Counted from the stretch's first letter, positions 1 through 5,527 are shown. The stretch: DNA of 5,670 nt from Nitrospirota bacterium (GCA_029881175.1 JAOUNC010000204.1:1-5670), one strand, 5' to 3'. The notes: generated from the letters alone by a model not told the origin. Made by a program: numbers and translations.

Positions 1-877
1 GCTGGAAAGTGAACAGCGGTTTGCCGAAGACGTGATTCAACGATTTCAAGGCGGGATCGGATTGTTACAGGGGGGCTATGGGATTGTTGAACAAGGAACC
101 GGTCGTCCGCTTCGCTACCAGGGATATAGTCAGGAAGGCGTCCCATTACTTGATGAATACGGAATCCCCTTGCTGACACTTGAAGGCGAGACGCCGGCAG
201 TCATTATCTTTTTTTCCGGGACAGGGTTGCTTATTGATAAGAAAGGGACCGTGTTAACGAACCGTCATCTGGTCAGAATGTGGGAGGTGTATGAGCCGGT
301 GAAAGCTCTCTTGCAAAAAGGCTTCGAACCCTCCGTAGAGTTTCTTCGTATATTTTTCCCGGGGGCTACAGAGTCGTATGAGTTGGATGAATTGTCAATT
401 GCGGAGCAAAATGACTTTGCCGTACTCCAGACCACGCGCCCGCCAAAAGGCCAAACCCCCCTACAATTGGCTCCGGCCAATCAACAAATTCGCATCGGGG
501 AACCGGTGATCATCATGAGCTATCCAGGCACGTTTGATAGTATTCTCAGTCGATTATCAAGAACCGTGAGCGCCCAGATCGTCAATCAGGCTGGAGGGGA
601 TCCTGTGGCGCTTCCTGAAATCCTGGCGAGAGAGGGATTGATTCGACCACTGGTGACTCATGGCCATGTGTCTGATGTGTCCAGGGATGTCGTGACCTTC
701 GAGGCCCGATCATCTCAAGGCAGCAGTGGCGGGGCGGTGTTGGACCGTGAGGGGCTGGTTATCGCCGTCAATCATTCCTCGCTACGATCGGTTGGCGGCA
801 TCAATTTGGGAGTGTCCATTCAGGTGATCAGAGCCCAGTTAGACCAACTCGGGCTTACGCCTGATCGTTCCCCGTAA
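1..877 (+). CDS. S1-family (trypsin-like) serine protease, 5' truncated by window edge
   Basis: This is a serine endopeptidase of the trypsin/HtrA-like fold, most likely acting on misfolded or regulatory proteins. The reading frame is open to the left edge (codons begin at base 2), so the gene starts outside the window. A GTG at 32 is in frame but has no convincing ribosome binding site. Counting from that GTG as residue 1, the catalytic triad is visible: His79 in the TNRHLV motif after the GTGLLID strand, Asp128 in NDFAVLQ, and Ser232 in GSSGG. The following strand GLVIAVNHSS and the GVSIQVI strand close the second barrel. No PDZ domain follows Ser232; the protein ends about 50 residues later, so it is not a full DegP/HtrA. 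The N-terminal part (signal, membrane anchor or other domain) cannot be seen. The stop codon lies 45 bases before the stress-protein gene, so co-transcription is possible. The family call is firm; the substrate is unknown. Confidence 0.88.
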   Translation, partial: LESEQRFAEDVIQRFQGGIGLLQGGYGIVEQGTGRPLRYQGYSQEGVPLLDEYGIPLLTLEGETPAVIIFFSGTGLLIDKKGTVLTNRHLVRMWEVYEPVKALLQKGFEPSVEFLRIFFPGATESYELDELSIAEQNDFAVLQTTRPPKGQTPLQLAPANQQIRIGEPVIIMSYPGTFDSILSRLSRTVSAQIVNQAGGDPVALPEILAREGLIRPLVTHGHVSDVSRDVVTFEARSSQGSSGGAVLDREGLVIAVNHSSLRSVGGINLGVSIQVIRAQLDQLGLTPDRSP

Positions 878-922
878 CCAGGGTTGGATAGGAAATTTCA
901 CCATAAATCGGATGGTGCTGTG

Positions 923-1795
923 ATGAACATTCTTCTTGCGGTTGATTCGTCTCCTGACTCCAAACATGCGGTGCAGATGGTGAAGCACTTGTCTGCGCCT
1001 GTGAAACTGTTCATTCTCTATGTAGTGGATGTTCCAGCCTTAAAACATGCCTACCTCTCCTCGGAATGTTCGGAACGAGACTTTGAGGGATATCGGCAGG
1101 AGGTCGCCCGTCTTGCCCGGCAAGTCTTGCATGAAACCCGTGACGAACTGGTCTCTTCTGTTCGCGAAATACAATTGATCGCCGATAACGGGGATCCTGC
1201 GGAAAGCATCATTCAAACCGCCGAGGAGCACCAGGTGGATTTGATCCTGCTTGGCCATCGAGGCATGACGGAGTCTTCCCCTTTTCTTCTTGGCGGGGTC
1301 TCTCAAAAAGTGGCCACCTATGCCTCCTGTTCCGTGTTGATTTGTAAAGAGGCGGTGCCGGTTCTGGATCGTATGTTGTTGGCGGTGGATGGGTCTGACG
1401 CTTCAAAAAAATCCGCGCAATTTTTAGAGACATTGCCGTTTAAGGGGCCGCTGCATCTGATGATTGAGATGGTCTGGTCTCCTCCTCCGTCGAGTCTGTT
1501 GGCTTCCGTCTCCAAATCCTCATATGTGACACCCAAAACCGCCTCGGCCAAAAGCCAGGGCGAAGCCTTTCTCCGTGAAGTCGCTGAACCGTTTCAGAAG
1601 GGACATTATCAGGTGGACGGTGAATGGAAATGTGGTGACCCTCCGCAGGCTATCCTCGAATCAGCCAAGCAGCACGATGTTCAGATGATTGTGGTGGGAG
1701 CACGAGGATTAAAAGGAATCAAACGCTTTCTTCTCGGAAGCGTCTCTCAAAAGATTCTCACCCACGCTCCCTGTTCCGTACTGATTGTCCGCTGA
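923..1795 (+). CDS. Universal stress protein with two tandem UspA domains
   Basis: This is a 290-residue cytoplasmic tandem universal stress protein. Such proteins bind ATP or related nucleotides and help cells survive starvation, oxidative or energy stress. Domain 1 spans about residues 1-142, beginning with the strand MNILLAVDSS. Domain 2 spans about 148-290, beginning RMLLAVDGSD. The nucleotide-loop pattern G-x2-G-x9-G-S/T is complete in domain 2 (G259, G262, G272, S273). In domain 1 it is G111, G114, G124 but Gly125 replaces the Ser/Thr, so domain 1 may bind nucleotide differently. Both domains end in the typical strand (SCSVLICK and PCSVLIVR). I chose ATG 923 over the in-frame TTG at 884 because the family normally starts directly with the first strand, and a GGATGG lies seven bases upstream of 923. 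TTG 884 would add 13 residues of no domain character. The gene follows the protease in the same direction with a 45-base gap. No clear terminator follows the stop. Confidence 0.92.
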   Translation: MNILLAVDSSPDSKHAVQMVKHLSAPVKLFILYVVDVPALKHAYLSSECSERDFEGYRQEVARLARQVLHETRDELVSSVREIQLIADNGDPAESIIQTAEEHQVDLILLGHRGMTESSPFLLGGVSQKVATYASCSVLICKEAVPVLDRMLLAVDGSDASKKSAQFLETLPFKGPLHLMIEMVWSPPPSSLLASVSKSSYVTPKTASAKSQGEAFLREVAEPFQKGHYQVDGEWKCGDPPQAILESAKQHDVQMIVVGARGLKGIKRFLLGSVSQKILTHAPCSVLIVR

Positions 1796-2016
1796 TTTCT
1801 ATTAAGTTCTCGAACACCAGCCCTTCAACATCCTTTACCTTGACTTATTTCCTCAGATGACAAAGAATTTCCTCGCGGCCATTCCGGAGCCCGTCTTTTG
1901 AATGGAGAGTAGAAAAGATGTGGGGAGCCCAGCGGACATCCTGACGCAGGTGTTTAAACCCTTTGCTGTTAGAAAGGAACTATGCCGAACAGTGTTGTGT
2001 GCTTCAATATTCAGAG

Positions 2017-2023
2017 AAGGAGG
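2017..2023 (+). promoter_or_regulatory. Strong ribosome binding site for the antitoxin-like gene
   Basis: AAGGAGG lies seven bases before ATG 2031. It decides the start of the small antitoxin-like gene: the same frame is open back to 1902, but the extra residues have no binding site and no family character. Confidence 0.8.
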
Positions 2024-2030
2024 TTTTCTC

Positions 2031-2219
2031 ATGAGCCCAGCTAAGAATGAAGGACAATCGCTTCTGAATAAGCTTCCAGATGATTGCACGATGGAAAACA
2101 TTCAATATCATTTCTATGTCGTGGAAAAAGTCCATCGAGGTATTGCGAGGGGAGAGAAAGAAGGTGTGATCTCGCAGCAGGATGTGGAGCAATGGGTTAG
2201 CAAATGGCATACCGATTAA
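2031..2219 (+). CDS. Small antitoxin-like protein of a RelE/ParE-type module (orphaned)
   Basis: This 62-residue acidic-and-basic helical protein carries the motif LLNKLPDDCTMENIQYHFYV. I recognise that pattern from small proteins encoded immediately upstream of RelE/ParE-family toxins, where they act as the antitoxin that binds and neutralises the toxin. The C-terminal part (GIARGEKEGVISQQDVEQWV) resembles the tail of the Phd-type antitoxin at 3688-3945, which reads GIARGEKAVEEGRILTHAQA. Such tails normally wrap around the toxin. The start is set by the consensus AAGGAGG seven bases upstream. The stop overlaps by 16 bases the start of a toxin reading frame, the usual coupled arrangement, but that toxin is broken. 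No DNA-binding domain is obvious at this length. The role is inferred from motif and neighbour; the coding call is strong. Confidence 0.75.
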   Translation: MSPAKNEGQSLLNKLPDDCTMENIQYHFYVVEKVHRGIARGEKEGVISQQDVEQWVSKWHTD

Positions 2220-2272
2220 CCTGGTCACCCGAGGCGGTGGAAGATCTTGAATCCATCGCTCAATATAATTGA
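2204..2272 (+). pseudogene. Truncated RelE/ParE-family toxin remnant
   Basis: ATG 2204 lies inside the end of the antitoxin-like gene and opens a frame reading MAYRLTWSPEAVEDLESIAQ. This is the characteristic first strand and helix of RelE/ParE toxins (compare MAEVIWTEPALSDLDAIADY of the intact toxin at 3933). The frame stops at TGA 2270-2272 after 22 codons, where family members continue for about 75 more residues. A one-base shift just before the stop would continue as Y-I-E, the residues expected next. A further stretch near 2318-2352 can be read in another frame as SFVQAGSCKLP, which faintly resembles the SFYAQAVVSKL-like second helix of the family. The gene therefore appears frameshifted and rearranged rather than merely point-mutated. 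The N-terminal family match is good; the extent of the remnant to the right is uncertain. Without its active-site C-terminus it cannot be a working toxin. Confidence 0.7.
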
Positions 2273-2384
2273 AAGCTCTTCAAAATTGTCATGCGGTTCG
2301 AGCCTGAGGCAAGCTTTGTGCAGGCGGGCAGTTGTAAGCTTCCCCCTTTAATGAACAGATTCCATTGAAAGCAAGAAAGATGGG

Positions 2385-3164
2385 TTAATGTGGCTTCCCA
2401 TTCTTAAAGTCTTTCCATCGTAATACTCGCTGTATGTCTGTGCTTCCTTGATATTTTTGATATCCCTCTTCATCGGTTACAAATATACGATTTTTATCCC
2501 GCAATAATAGTAATTGTAGGCTATCATACAAATCATTGGCATCGGGCTTACAGCCTAAGTTTACTGCCTTGTGAGCAATGAACGTGCAATGAGCTTGAAA
2601 TACATGCCCACATCCATGGCAAAGGGCATCTATGAATTTGTCCTTTTCACTTTTCGGAAGATCCGAAACTCTGGCTTTGCCGCAACTTGGACGGTAAAGA
2701 AGAAAAAATGAGGCCAGATTAACGAACCACGGAAGAATGGTTTCAATATTTGAGGAATCAATTCTCGCAGGTGCGAGAATTTTTAACTTATTCATTTCTT
2801 TTAGAAATGAATTCTTGTCAATTTCTCTCAGTGTAATGTAATGCTTTGGGTCGATTACCCAGCGAATACTTTGGCCAGACGTGGTGTCCGAAATTCCTTG
2901 ACTAGTTAAATCTTCTAGTGAATCTGCGTTTGCAAGTAGTTTAAGAGCAAGTGCTGTTTGTTGTGTGTTCGGGATCCAAACTGGATCCAAATATTGAGAT
3001 AACTCGGCATGAACCAGGAATTCTTGCTCTGGGGAAGGTAAAACCTCTGGCGCACAGAGTCTTGCCATTTTGCTAAAGCATGACTTCACTTTCCCAAACG
3101 GATTTCTCCATTTTTTTGAGGGGTTGTCTAATATATGAGAAATTAACTCAATATAGTTGCTCAC
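2385..3164 (-). CDS. PIN-like nuclease portion (3' part) of a frameshifted SEC-C protein
   Basis: This is the downstream, larger part of a split gene. The first possible start is GTG 3164, but it has no ribosome binding site. The same frame is open further upstream to the 8-base homopolymer at 3256-3263 and reads DTNVWITLSPLDIEKLESF immediately after the run. This portion is therefore the continuation of the frame starting at 3429, not a separate gene. Removing one base of the run joins both into 347 residues. Restored numbering gives the acidic set expected of a PIN-like fold: Asp59 in FFDTNVWI, Glu94 in SNYIELI, Asp299/Asp302 in NDLYDSLQLLLL, and Asp319 in RIFVTDEEGY. A helical insertion of about 190 residues lies between them, and a Cys-rich CHGCGHVFQAHC segment (near restored residues 270-281) could bind metal. 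PIN domains are Mg/Mn-dependent RNases. The fold call is mine from motif spacing. The base composition is AT-richer than the flanking genes (26 G/C in 2821-2880 against 36 in 1081-1140), which suggests transfer. Confidence 0.6.
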   Translation of the reverse strand: MSNYIELISHILDNPSKKWRNPFGKVKSCFSKMARLCAPEVLPSPEQEFLVHAELSQYLDPVWIPNTQQTALALKLLANADSLEDLTSQGISDTTSGQSIRWVIDPKHYITLREIDKNSFLKEMNKLKILAPARIDSSNIETILPWFVNLASFFLLYRPSCGKARVSDLPKSEKDKFIDALCHGCGHVFQAHCTFIAHKAVNLGCKPDANDLYDSLQLLLLRDKNRIFVTDEEGYQKYQGSTDIQRVLRWKDFKNGKPH

Positions 3165-3213
3165 CGAATAGCGGTACTGAAATCCATAGCTCGCCTTAAA
3201 GCTCTCAAGTTTT

Positions 3214-3429
3214 TCAATGTCTAAGGGGCTTAGGGTAATCCAGACGTTTGTATCGAAAAAAAAGATGAGGTGGATTTATTGGGTCAAATTTAACTGTAAG
3301 TGTATCAATGCTTGTACCGTTGTTTTCACGGGTCAGATTTAGGGAAGGAGCCGGCTGCATCCAACAGCATTTTTTATACTTGCGCCCGCTACCGCATGGG
3401 TAAGGAGAGTTTCTTGGAAATTTTGCCAT
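3214..3429 (-). CDS. SEC-C motif protein, 5' part of the frameshifted SEC-C/PIN-like gene
   Basis: ATG 3429 opens a frame that begins MAKFPRNSPYPCGSGRKYKK and continues with Cys-Cys. This is a textbook SEC-C motif (Cys-Gly-Ser-Gly-x-Lys-x-Lys-x-Cys-Cys), a small zinc-binding module first known from the C-terminus of SecA and common at the ends of unrelated proteins. The open frame gives only 71 residues, ending PKPLRH. Its last 13 residues arise after the 8-base run at 3256-3263 and look like out-of-frame filler. The PIN-like first strand (INPPHLFF) is interrupted at this point, and the next residues DTNVWI are found one frame away. A purine-rich AAGGAAG sits rather far (about 14 bases) upstream of the ATG. 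As written, the product would be a SEC-C motif plus linker with no catalytic domain. The most likely status is the 5' half of a gene disrupted in this sequence. Confidence 0.62.
   Translation of the reverse strand: MAKFPRNSPYPCGSGRKYKKCCWMQPAPSLNLTRENNGTSIDTLTVKFDPINPPHLFFRYKRLDYPKPLRH
3256..3263 (-). other. Homopolymer frameshift site in the SEC-C/PIN-like gene
   Basis: There are eight A on the + strand, so eight T (U in the mRNA) in the coding direction. The frame from 3429 reads CAT CTT TTT TTT CGA TAC and soon stops. With seven T it reads CAT CTT TTT TTC GAT ACA AAC, giving H-L-F-F-D-T-N and continuing without a stop to 2385. The whole span is 1045 bases, so loss of one base gives exactly 348 codons. 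The site may be a mutation, a sequencing length error, a phase-variable tract, or a slippage/+1 recoding site (UUU followed by C and a CGA codon). Confidence 0.75.
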
Positions 3430-3492
3430 AATCTAGGTTTAGTCTTCCTTTTGGATCTAGGGAATAAATGACAATTGCATATTTGAAGAATC

Positions 3493-3654
3493 CTATACCT
3501 TCACAAAGGCGATGAATAGGGGGAGGAGGCGTGCGGCCTGGGCGCGGGCTGACTTGTCTATATCGATCGCCAGCGCTTTTTCCAATTCCCGCTGTTCCCG
3601 TTGTTTTTCTGTCGGCTCTGCATAGCCTTGGGCTCTGTTTCTAAATAGGGCTTG
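3493..3654 (-). pseudogene. Possible remnant of the 3' end of an unidentified gene
   Basis: A 53-codon open stretch has no start codon. It is charged and helical, with segments reading EPTEKQREQRELEKALAI and ARAQAARLLPLFIAFVKV before a TAG. It looks like the C-terminal end of a real protein: regular amphipathic helices, and higher G+C than the SEC-C gene beside it. Its upstream part would lie where the toxin-antitoxin operon now begins, so it may have been cut off when that operon arrived. I do not recognise the family. It could also be a chance open frame. Confidence 0.3.
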
Positions 3655-3680
3655 TCATAACAATAGTGGTACTATAGTAT
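3652..3680 (+). promoter_or_regulatory. Probable promoter of the Phd-ParE operon
   Basis: A TTGTCA at 3652-3657 and a TAGTAT at 3675-3680 are separated by 17 bases, a good sigma-70-type pair. An alternative -10, TATAGT at 3673-3678, would leave only 15 bases. With the 17-base pairing, transcription would begin about 3687-3688, at the antitoxin ATG itself. Confidence 0.6.
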
Positions 3681-3684
3681 CACT
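3665..3684 (+). promoter_or_regulatory. Palindromic operator for Phd-type autoregulation
   Basis: A 20-base dyad has half-sites AGTGGTACTA and TAGTATCACT that match in 9 of 10 positions, with a perfect 10-base core TACTATAGTA. It covers the predicted -10 and ends three bases before ATG 3688. Phd/YefM antitoxins, alone or with their toxin, characteristically bind such palindromes to repress their own operon. The site is seen directly; binding is inferred. Confidence 0.7.
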
Positions 3685-3687
3685 TCT

Positions 3688-3945
3688 ATGCGAACAGAAC
3701 TTGTCACAACACTGAAGCGCCAAGCCACAGAGCTTCTATCCGAGCTGGAACGGAACAAGGAGCCTATCCTGATTACGCAGCATGGCGTGCCAAGCGCCTA
3801 CTTGGTGGACGTTGAAACCTACGAAACCTTGCAACAGCGGATGAGCCTGCTTGAGGGAATCGCGCGTGGGGAGAAAGCTGTTGAGGAAGGGCGTATCCTC
3901 ACCCATGCGCAGGCCAAGAAGCGCATGAATCGATGGCTGAAGTAA
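3688..3945 (+). CDS. Phd/YefM-family antitoxin
   Basis: This is an 85-residue antitoxin. The N-terminal part (about 1-50, including ELVTTLKRQATELLSEL, then PILITQHGVPSAYLVDVETY) is the Phd/YefM DNA-binding dimer fold, with the typical strand-turn (I)TQHG-P-A-LV pattern. The C-terminal part (about 52-85, ending AQAKKRMNRWLK) is the toxin-wrapping tail. The length is normal. The start is fixed because the family begins at this position and no other in-frame ATG occurs before residue 52. However, there is no Shine-Dalgarno sequence: the operator palindrome ends three bases upstream. The gene overlaps the toxin start by 13 bases, so the two are translationally coupled. It is expected to neutralise the ParE-type toxin and, with it, repress the operon through the palindrome at 3665-3684. 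I see no sign of decay. Confidence 0.9.
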   Translation: MRTELVTTLKRQATELLSELERNKEPILITQHGVPSAYLVDVETYETLQQRMSLLEGIARGEKAVEEGRILTHAQAKKRMNRWLK

Positions 3946-4253
3946 TTTGGACTGAGCCGGCGCTTAGCGACCTGGATGCCATCGCCGACTATATCGCCTT
4001 GGACAATCCTGAAGCGGCGAAAGCTTTGGTCCAGAATGTGTTTCGACACGTGGGGCAGCTTGCCGACCATCCCAAGAGCGGTTCCAAGCCACAGGAGCTA
4101 AAGGGCTGGCGCTATAGACAGATCGTTGAGCCACCATGCCGGGTTTTTTATCGGGAAGAAGGTTCGCGCGTCTTTATTCTGCATGTCATGCGGAGCGAAC
4201 GGTTGCTCCGTCCTTCTGTTCTTGCTAAACGCAGTCAGCTTCCAAACAAGTAA
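3933..4253 (+). CDS. RelE/ParE-family toxin
   Basis: This is a 106-residue toxin of the RelE/ParE superfamily. It begins MAEVIWTEPALSDLDAIADY (first strand and helix), continues through the helical hairpin to about residue 45, then LADHPKSGSKPQELKGWRYR and strands IVEPPCRVFY and RVFILHVMRSER. The conserved Arg60/Arg62 region and the closing H-V-x-R-S-x-R strand (residues 84-90) match ParE-type members. ParE proteins act on DNA gyrase whereas RelE proteins cut mRNA on the ribosome. Sequence reading alone favours ParE because of the N-terminal W-T/S-x-x-A-x-x-D-L-x-x-I-x-x-Y-I signature, but the target is not proven. Its ATG lies inside the antitoxin gene (13-base overlap) and has no strong binding site of its own, consistent with coupled translation that keeps toxin below antitoxin. 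It appears full length; the last 12 or so residues extend slightly beyond the usual core. Confidence 0.88.
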   Translation: MAEVIWTEPALSDLDAIADYIALDNPEAAKALVQNVFRHVGQLADHPKSGSKPQELKGWRYRQIVEPPCRVFYREEGSRVFILHVMRSERLLRPSVLAKRSQLPNK

Positions 4254-4578
4254 AGCCCAACAACAGACTCATTGCTAGTGGGGTCCCTCGAAGTAATCGT
4301 GGTCATTGGATGCTGTGCTTTTTGCCATTTCCGCTTTCCCCGCGAATGCCCTAAAGGTTAAAACGTACTCCTTCGTGCGTTCCTTAACTGGAGATTAAGT
4401 AGGACTTCTTCCCATCATTTCTATGTAATGGGTCGGAACACTTTTGAGGGTCTTCTGTTTCGAAGAAAAGGTCTACCGATTGGAGTATGGGTACGCGAAG
4501 GGTTCCTCAGGCAGTGTTGAATAATTATTTTTAAAAGGGCAAATACGGCCACAGACACGTTGGGTGCCTGAGGCATCT
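4254..4578. other. Non-coding stretch, no gene recognised
   Basis: No convincing gene or RNA is seen on either strand. Short open stretches exist, for example a minus-strand run ending near 4270 with residues RAFAGKAEMAKSTASNDHDY, but it has no start, stops about 38 codons upstream and matches nothing I recognise. A perfect 9-base inverted pair (CCTCAGGCA 4505-4513, TGCCTGAGG 4565-4573) flanks an AT-rich segment. Confidence 0.5.
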
Positions 4579-4787
4579 GGGCTGTTCAAAAACGTTTGTC
4601 CAGTCAAGTCCTGAGCCATGCCGAAGGAAAGGCCGCGAATGGCTTAGCGTATCCCGAAGGGGGCAACCCTTGTTTGACGCGTGGAGCGTACTTCCAGTAC
4701 GTGAGCACGAAAAACTGGTGACCTGCCTGCGCGAAGCCGCTCCGGCGAAGGCAGGGAACGCCGCTGGCGGCTTTTTTCAACAGGCCC
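4579..4787. repeat. Miniature element with terminal inverted repeats (MITE-like)
   Basis: The 209-base segment begins GGGCTGTTCAAAAA (4579-4592) and ends TTTTTTCAACAGGCCC (4772-4787). Apart from one inserted G and one mismatch these are reverse complements. Inside are a perfect hairpin CGTACT-TCC-AGTACG (4687-4701) and a GCCGC-TG-GCGGC stem followed by six T at the right end. It is too small to code a transposase, and no coding frame in it looks real. The ends and internal hairpins resemble a short dispersed repeat that I recall from Nitrospira-like and some other genomes. No clear target-site duplication is visible. The structure is seen directly; mobility and copy number are inferred. Confidence 0.7.
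4760..4777 (+). terminator. Terminator-like hairpin with T-run inside the miniature element
   Basis: GCCGC and GCGGC form a 5-bp all-G/C stem around TG, followed directly by TTTTTT. It could end transcription on the + strand, for instance read-through from the toxin-antitoxin operon 500 bases upstream. It is an integral part of the right end of the repeat, so termination may be incidental. The two-base loop is unusually tight; in practice a smaller stem with a CTGG loop would form. Confidence 0.5.
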
Positions 4788-4820
4788 CTCACTATTCGGC
4801 AGGTCTCTCTCCGTTCCAGA

Positions 4821-4913
4821 AGACGTTCCACCGGAACGTCTCTACAAAAAAATGGACGCGGTTTCTTGGCATGCTGTTTCATCCTGGAGAGACGTCTCGG
4901 TGAGACGTCCCTC
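4821..4913. repeat. Pair of REP-like hairpins in mirror orientation
   Basis: Hairpin 1 (4821-4841) is AGACGTTCC, loop ACC, GGAACGTCT, a perfect 9-bp stem. Hairpin 2 (4887-4913) is GAGAGACGTCTC, loop GGT, GAGACGTCCCTC, a 12-bp stem with one mismatch. Both contain an AGACGT core, and their three-base loops are reverse complements of each other. The two are therefore related units facing opposite ways across a 45-base spacer. This is the arrangement of REP/BIME-type extragenic repeats. Such repeats are non-autonomous and lie between genes. No gene overlaps them convincingly. Confidence 0.65.
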
Positions 4914-5067
4914 TGATGGTGATGTTGAACTGACCAAGAAGGGGGAAACATTATCCAACGACGTGTAGGAAATACCCTGAGGTGTAAAAACTTGCATTTC
5001 ACCTTTCAGGCAATGTCCGCTGAAATGCTGATGGGAGTCGATCGCGGTCGTCAAACAATCCTTAATC

Positions 5068-5162
5068 TGTCATCCCCGCAGTTTTTGGCGGGGAGCCATC
5101 ATTTCCGTCCATTCGTGGGAAACAACTGATGGATTCCCGCTAACTGCCCGCGGGAATGACGG
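5068..5162. repeat. Long-hairpin repeat with TGTCATCCCCG / CGGGAATGACG ends
   Basis: The left arm (5068-5100) begins TGTCATCCCCG and ends GGCGGGGAGCCATC. The right arm (5128-5162) begins GATGGATTCCCGC and ends CGGGAATGACGG. Reverse-complementing one arm matches the other through most of its length, with scattered mismatches and small gaps, around a loop of about 27 bases. TGTCATTCCCG-type ends of this kind are widespread in dispersed palindromic repeats of many bacteria. It codes for nothing I can see, and if transcribed it would fold into one long stem. Confidence 0.7.
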
Positions 5163-5527
5163 AACGAGGACAAATAGACCTCATCCGCAGTTCGTGAACT
5201 TCATCAGACAATGTCTGGAAAATAAGGTCTAAAGTTTCACACCTGAGGAGACGGGGTCCACAGACAATCCAGAAGCTCCCTCCCCAAATAAAAGACTCTA
5301 TTTAACTTAGAAGCGGTAGTGGGGCGGAAAAAAAGACGCGTAAGGTATGGGTGTGCATGTTGAAATCAAAGAATTCGTGGTTACCTTTAAAATGAGATGG
5401 GTTTTGATTTTGCAAGAGGCGACAAAAGGGAGGAGCCGGGTTTTTGTGATCCAACTGCGGTTTCTAGGTTTAAGGCAAGATTGAATAATTTTTCTAGGTG
5501 ATTGAAATCCGGAGGTGAGGTGTAGGT
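5163..5527. other. Non-coding stretch, no gene recognised
   Basis: No gene supported. A minus-strand open frame of 88 codons across 5307-5573 is serine-, proline- and basic-rich with no domain character, and its beginning overlaps the palindrome at 5528-5553. I judge it a chance frame. A GGAGGTGAGG near 5511-5520 looks like a ribosome binding site but is followed by no useful start. Confidence 0.5.

Noticed and set aside
884..922. Upstream TTG start for the universal stress protein
   Set aside because: It adds 13 residues without family similarity and has no usable ribosome binding site; ATG 923 begins exactly at the first UspA strand.
1902..2030. Longer N-terminus for the antitoxin-like gene
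   Set aside because: The consensus AAGGAGG at 2017-2023 points to ATG 2031, and the extra 43 residues have no recognisable character.
3162..3164. Independent GTG start for the 259-codon minus-strand frame
   Set aside because: No ribosome binding site precedes it, and the frame continues upstream with sensible PIN-like residues to the homopolymer.
4505..4573. Perfect 9-base inverted pair CCTCAGGCA / TGCCTGAGG
   Set aside because: Does not extend past nine bases on either side, and the 51-base interior shows no further structure; likely chance.
4604..5054. Minus- and plus-strand open frames of 70-132 codons across the repeats
   Set aside because: They run through palindromic repeats and are rich in Arg, Cys, His and Pro with no domain pattern; no binding sites or starts support them.
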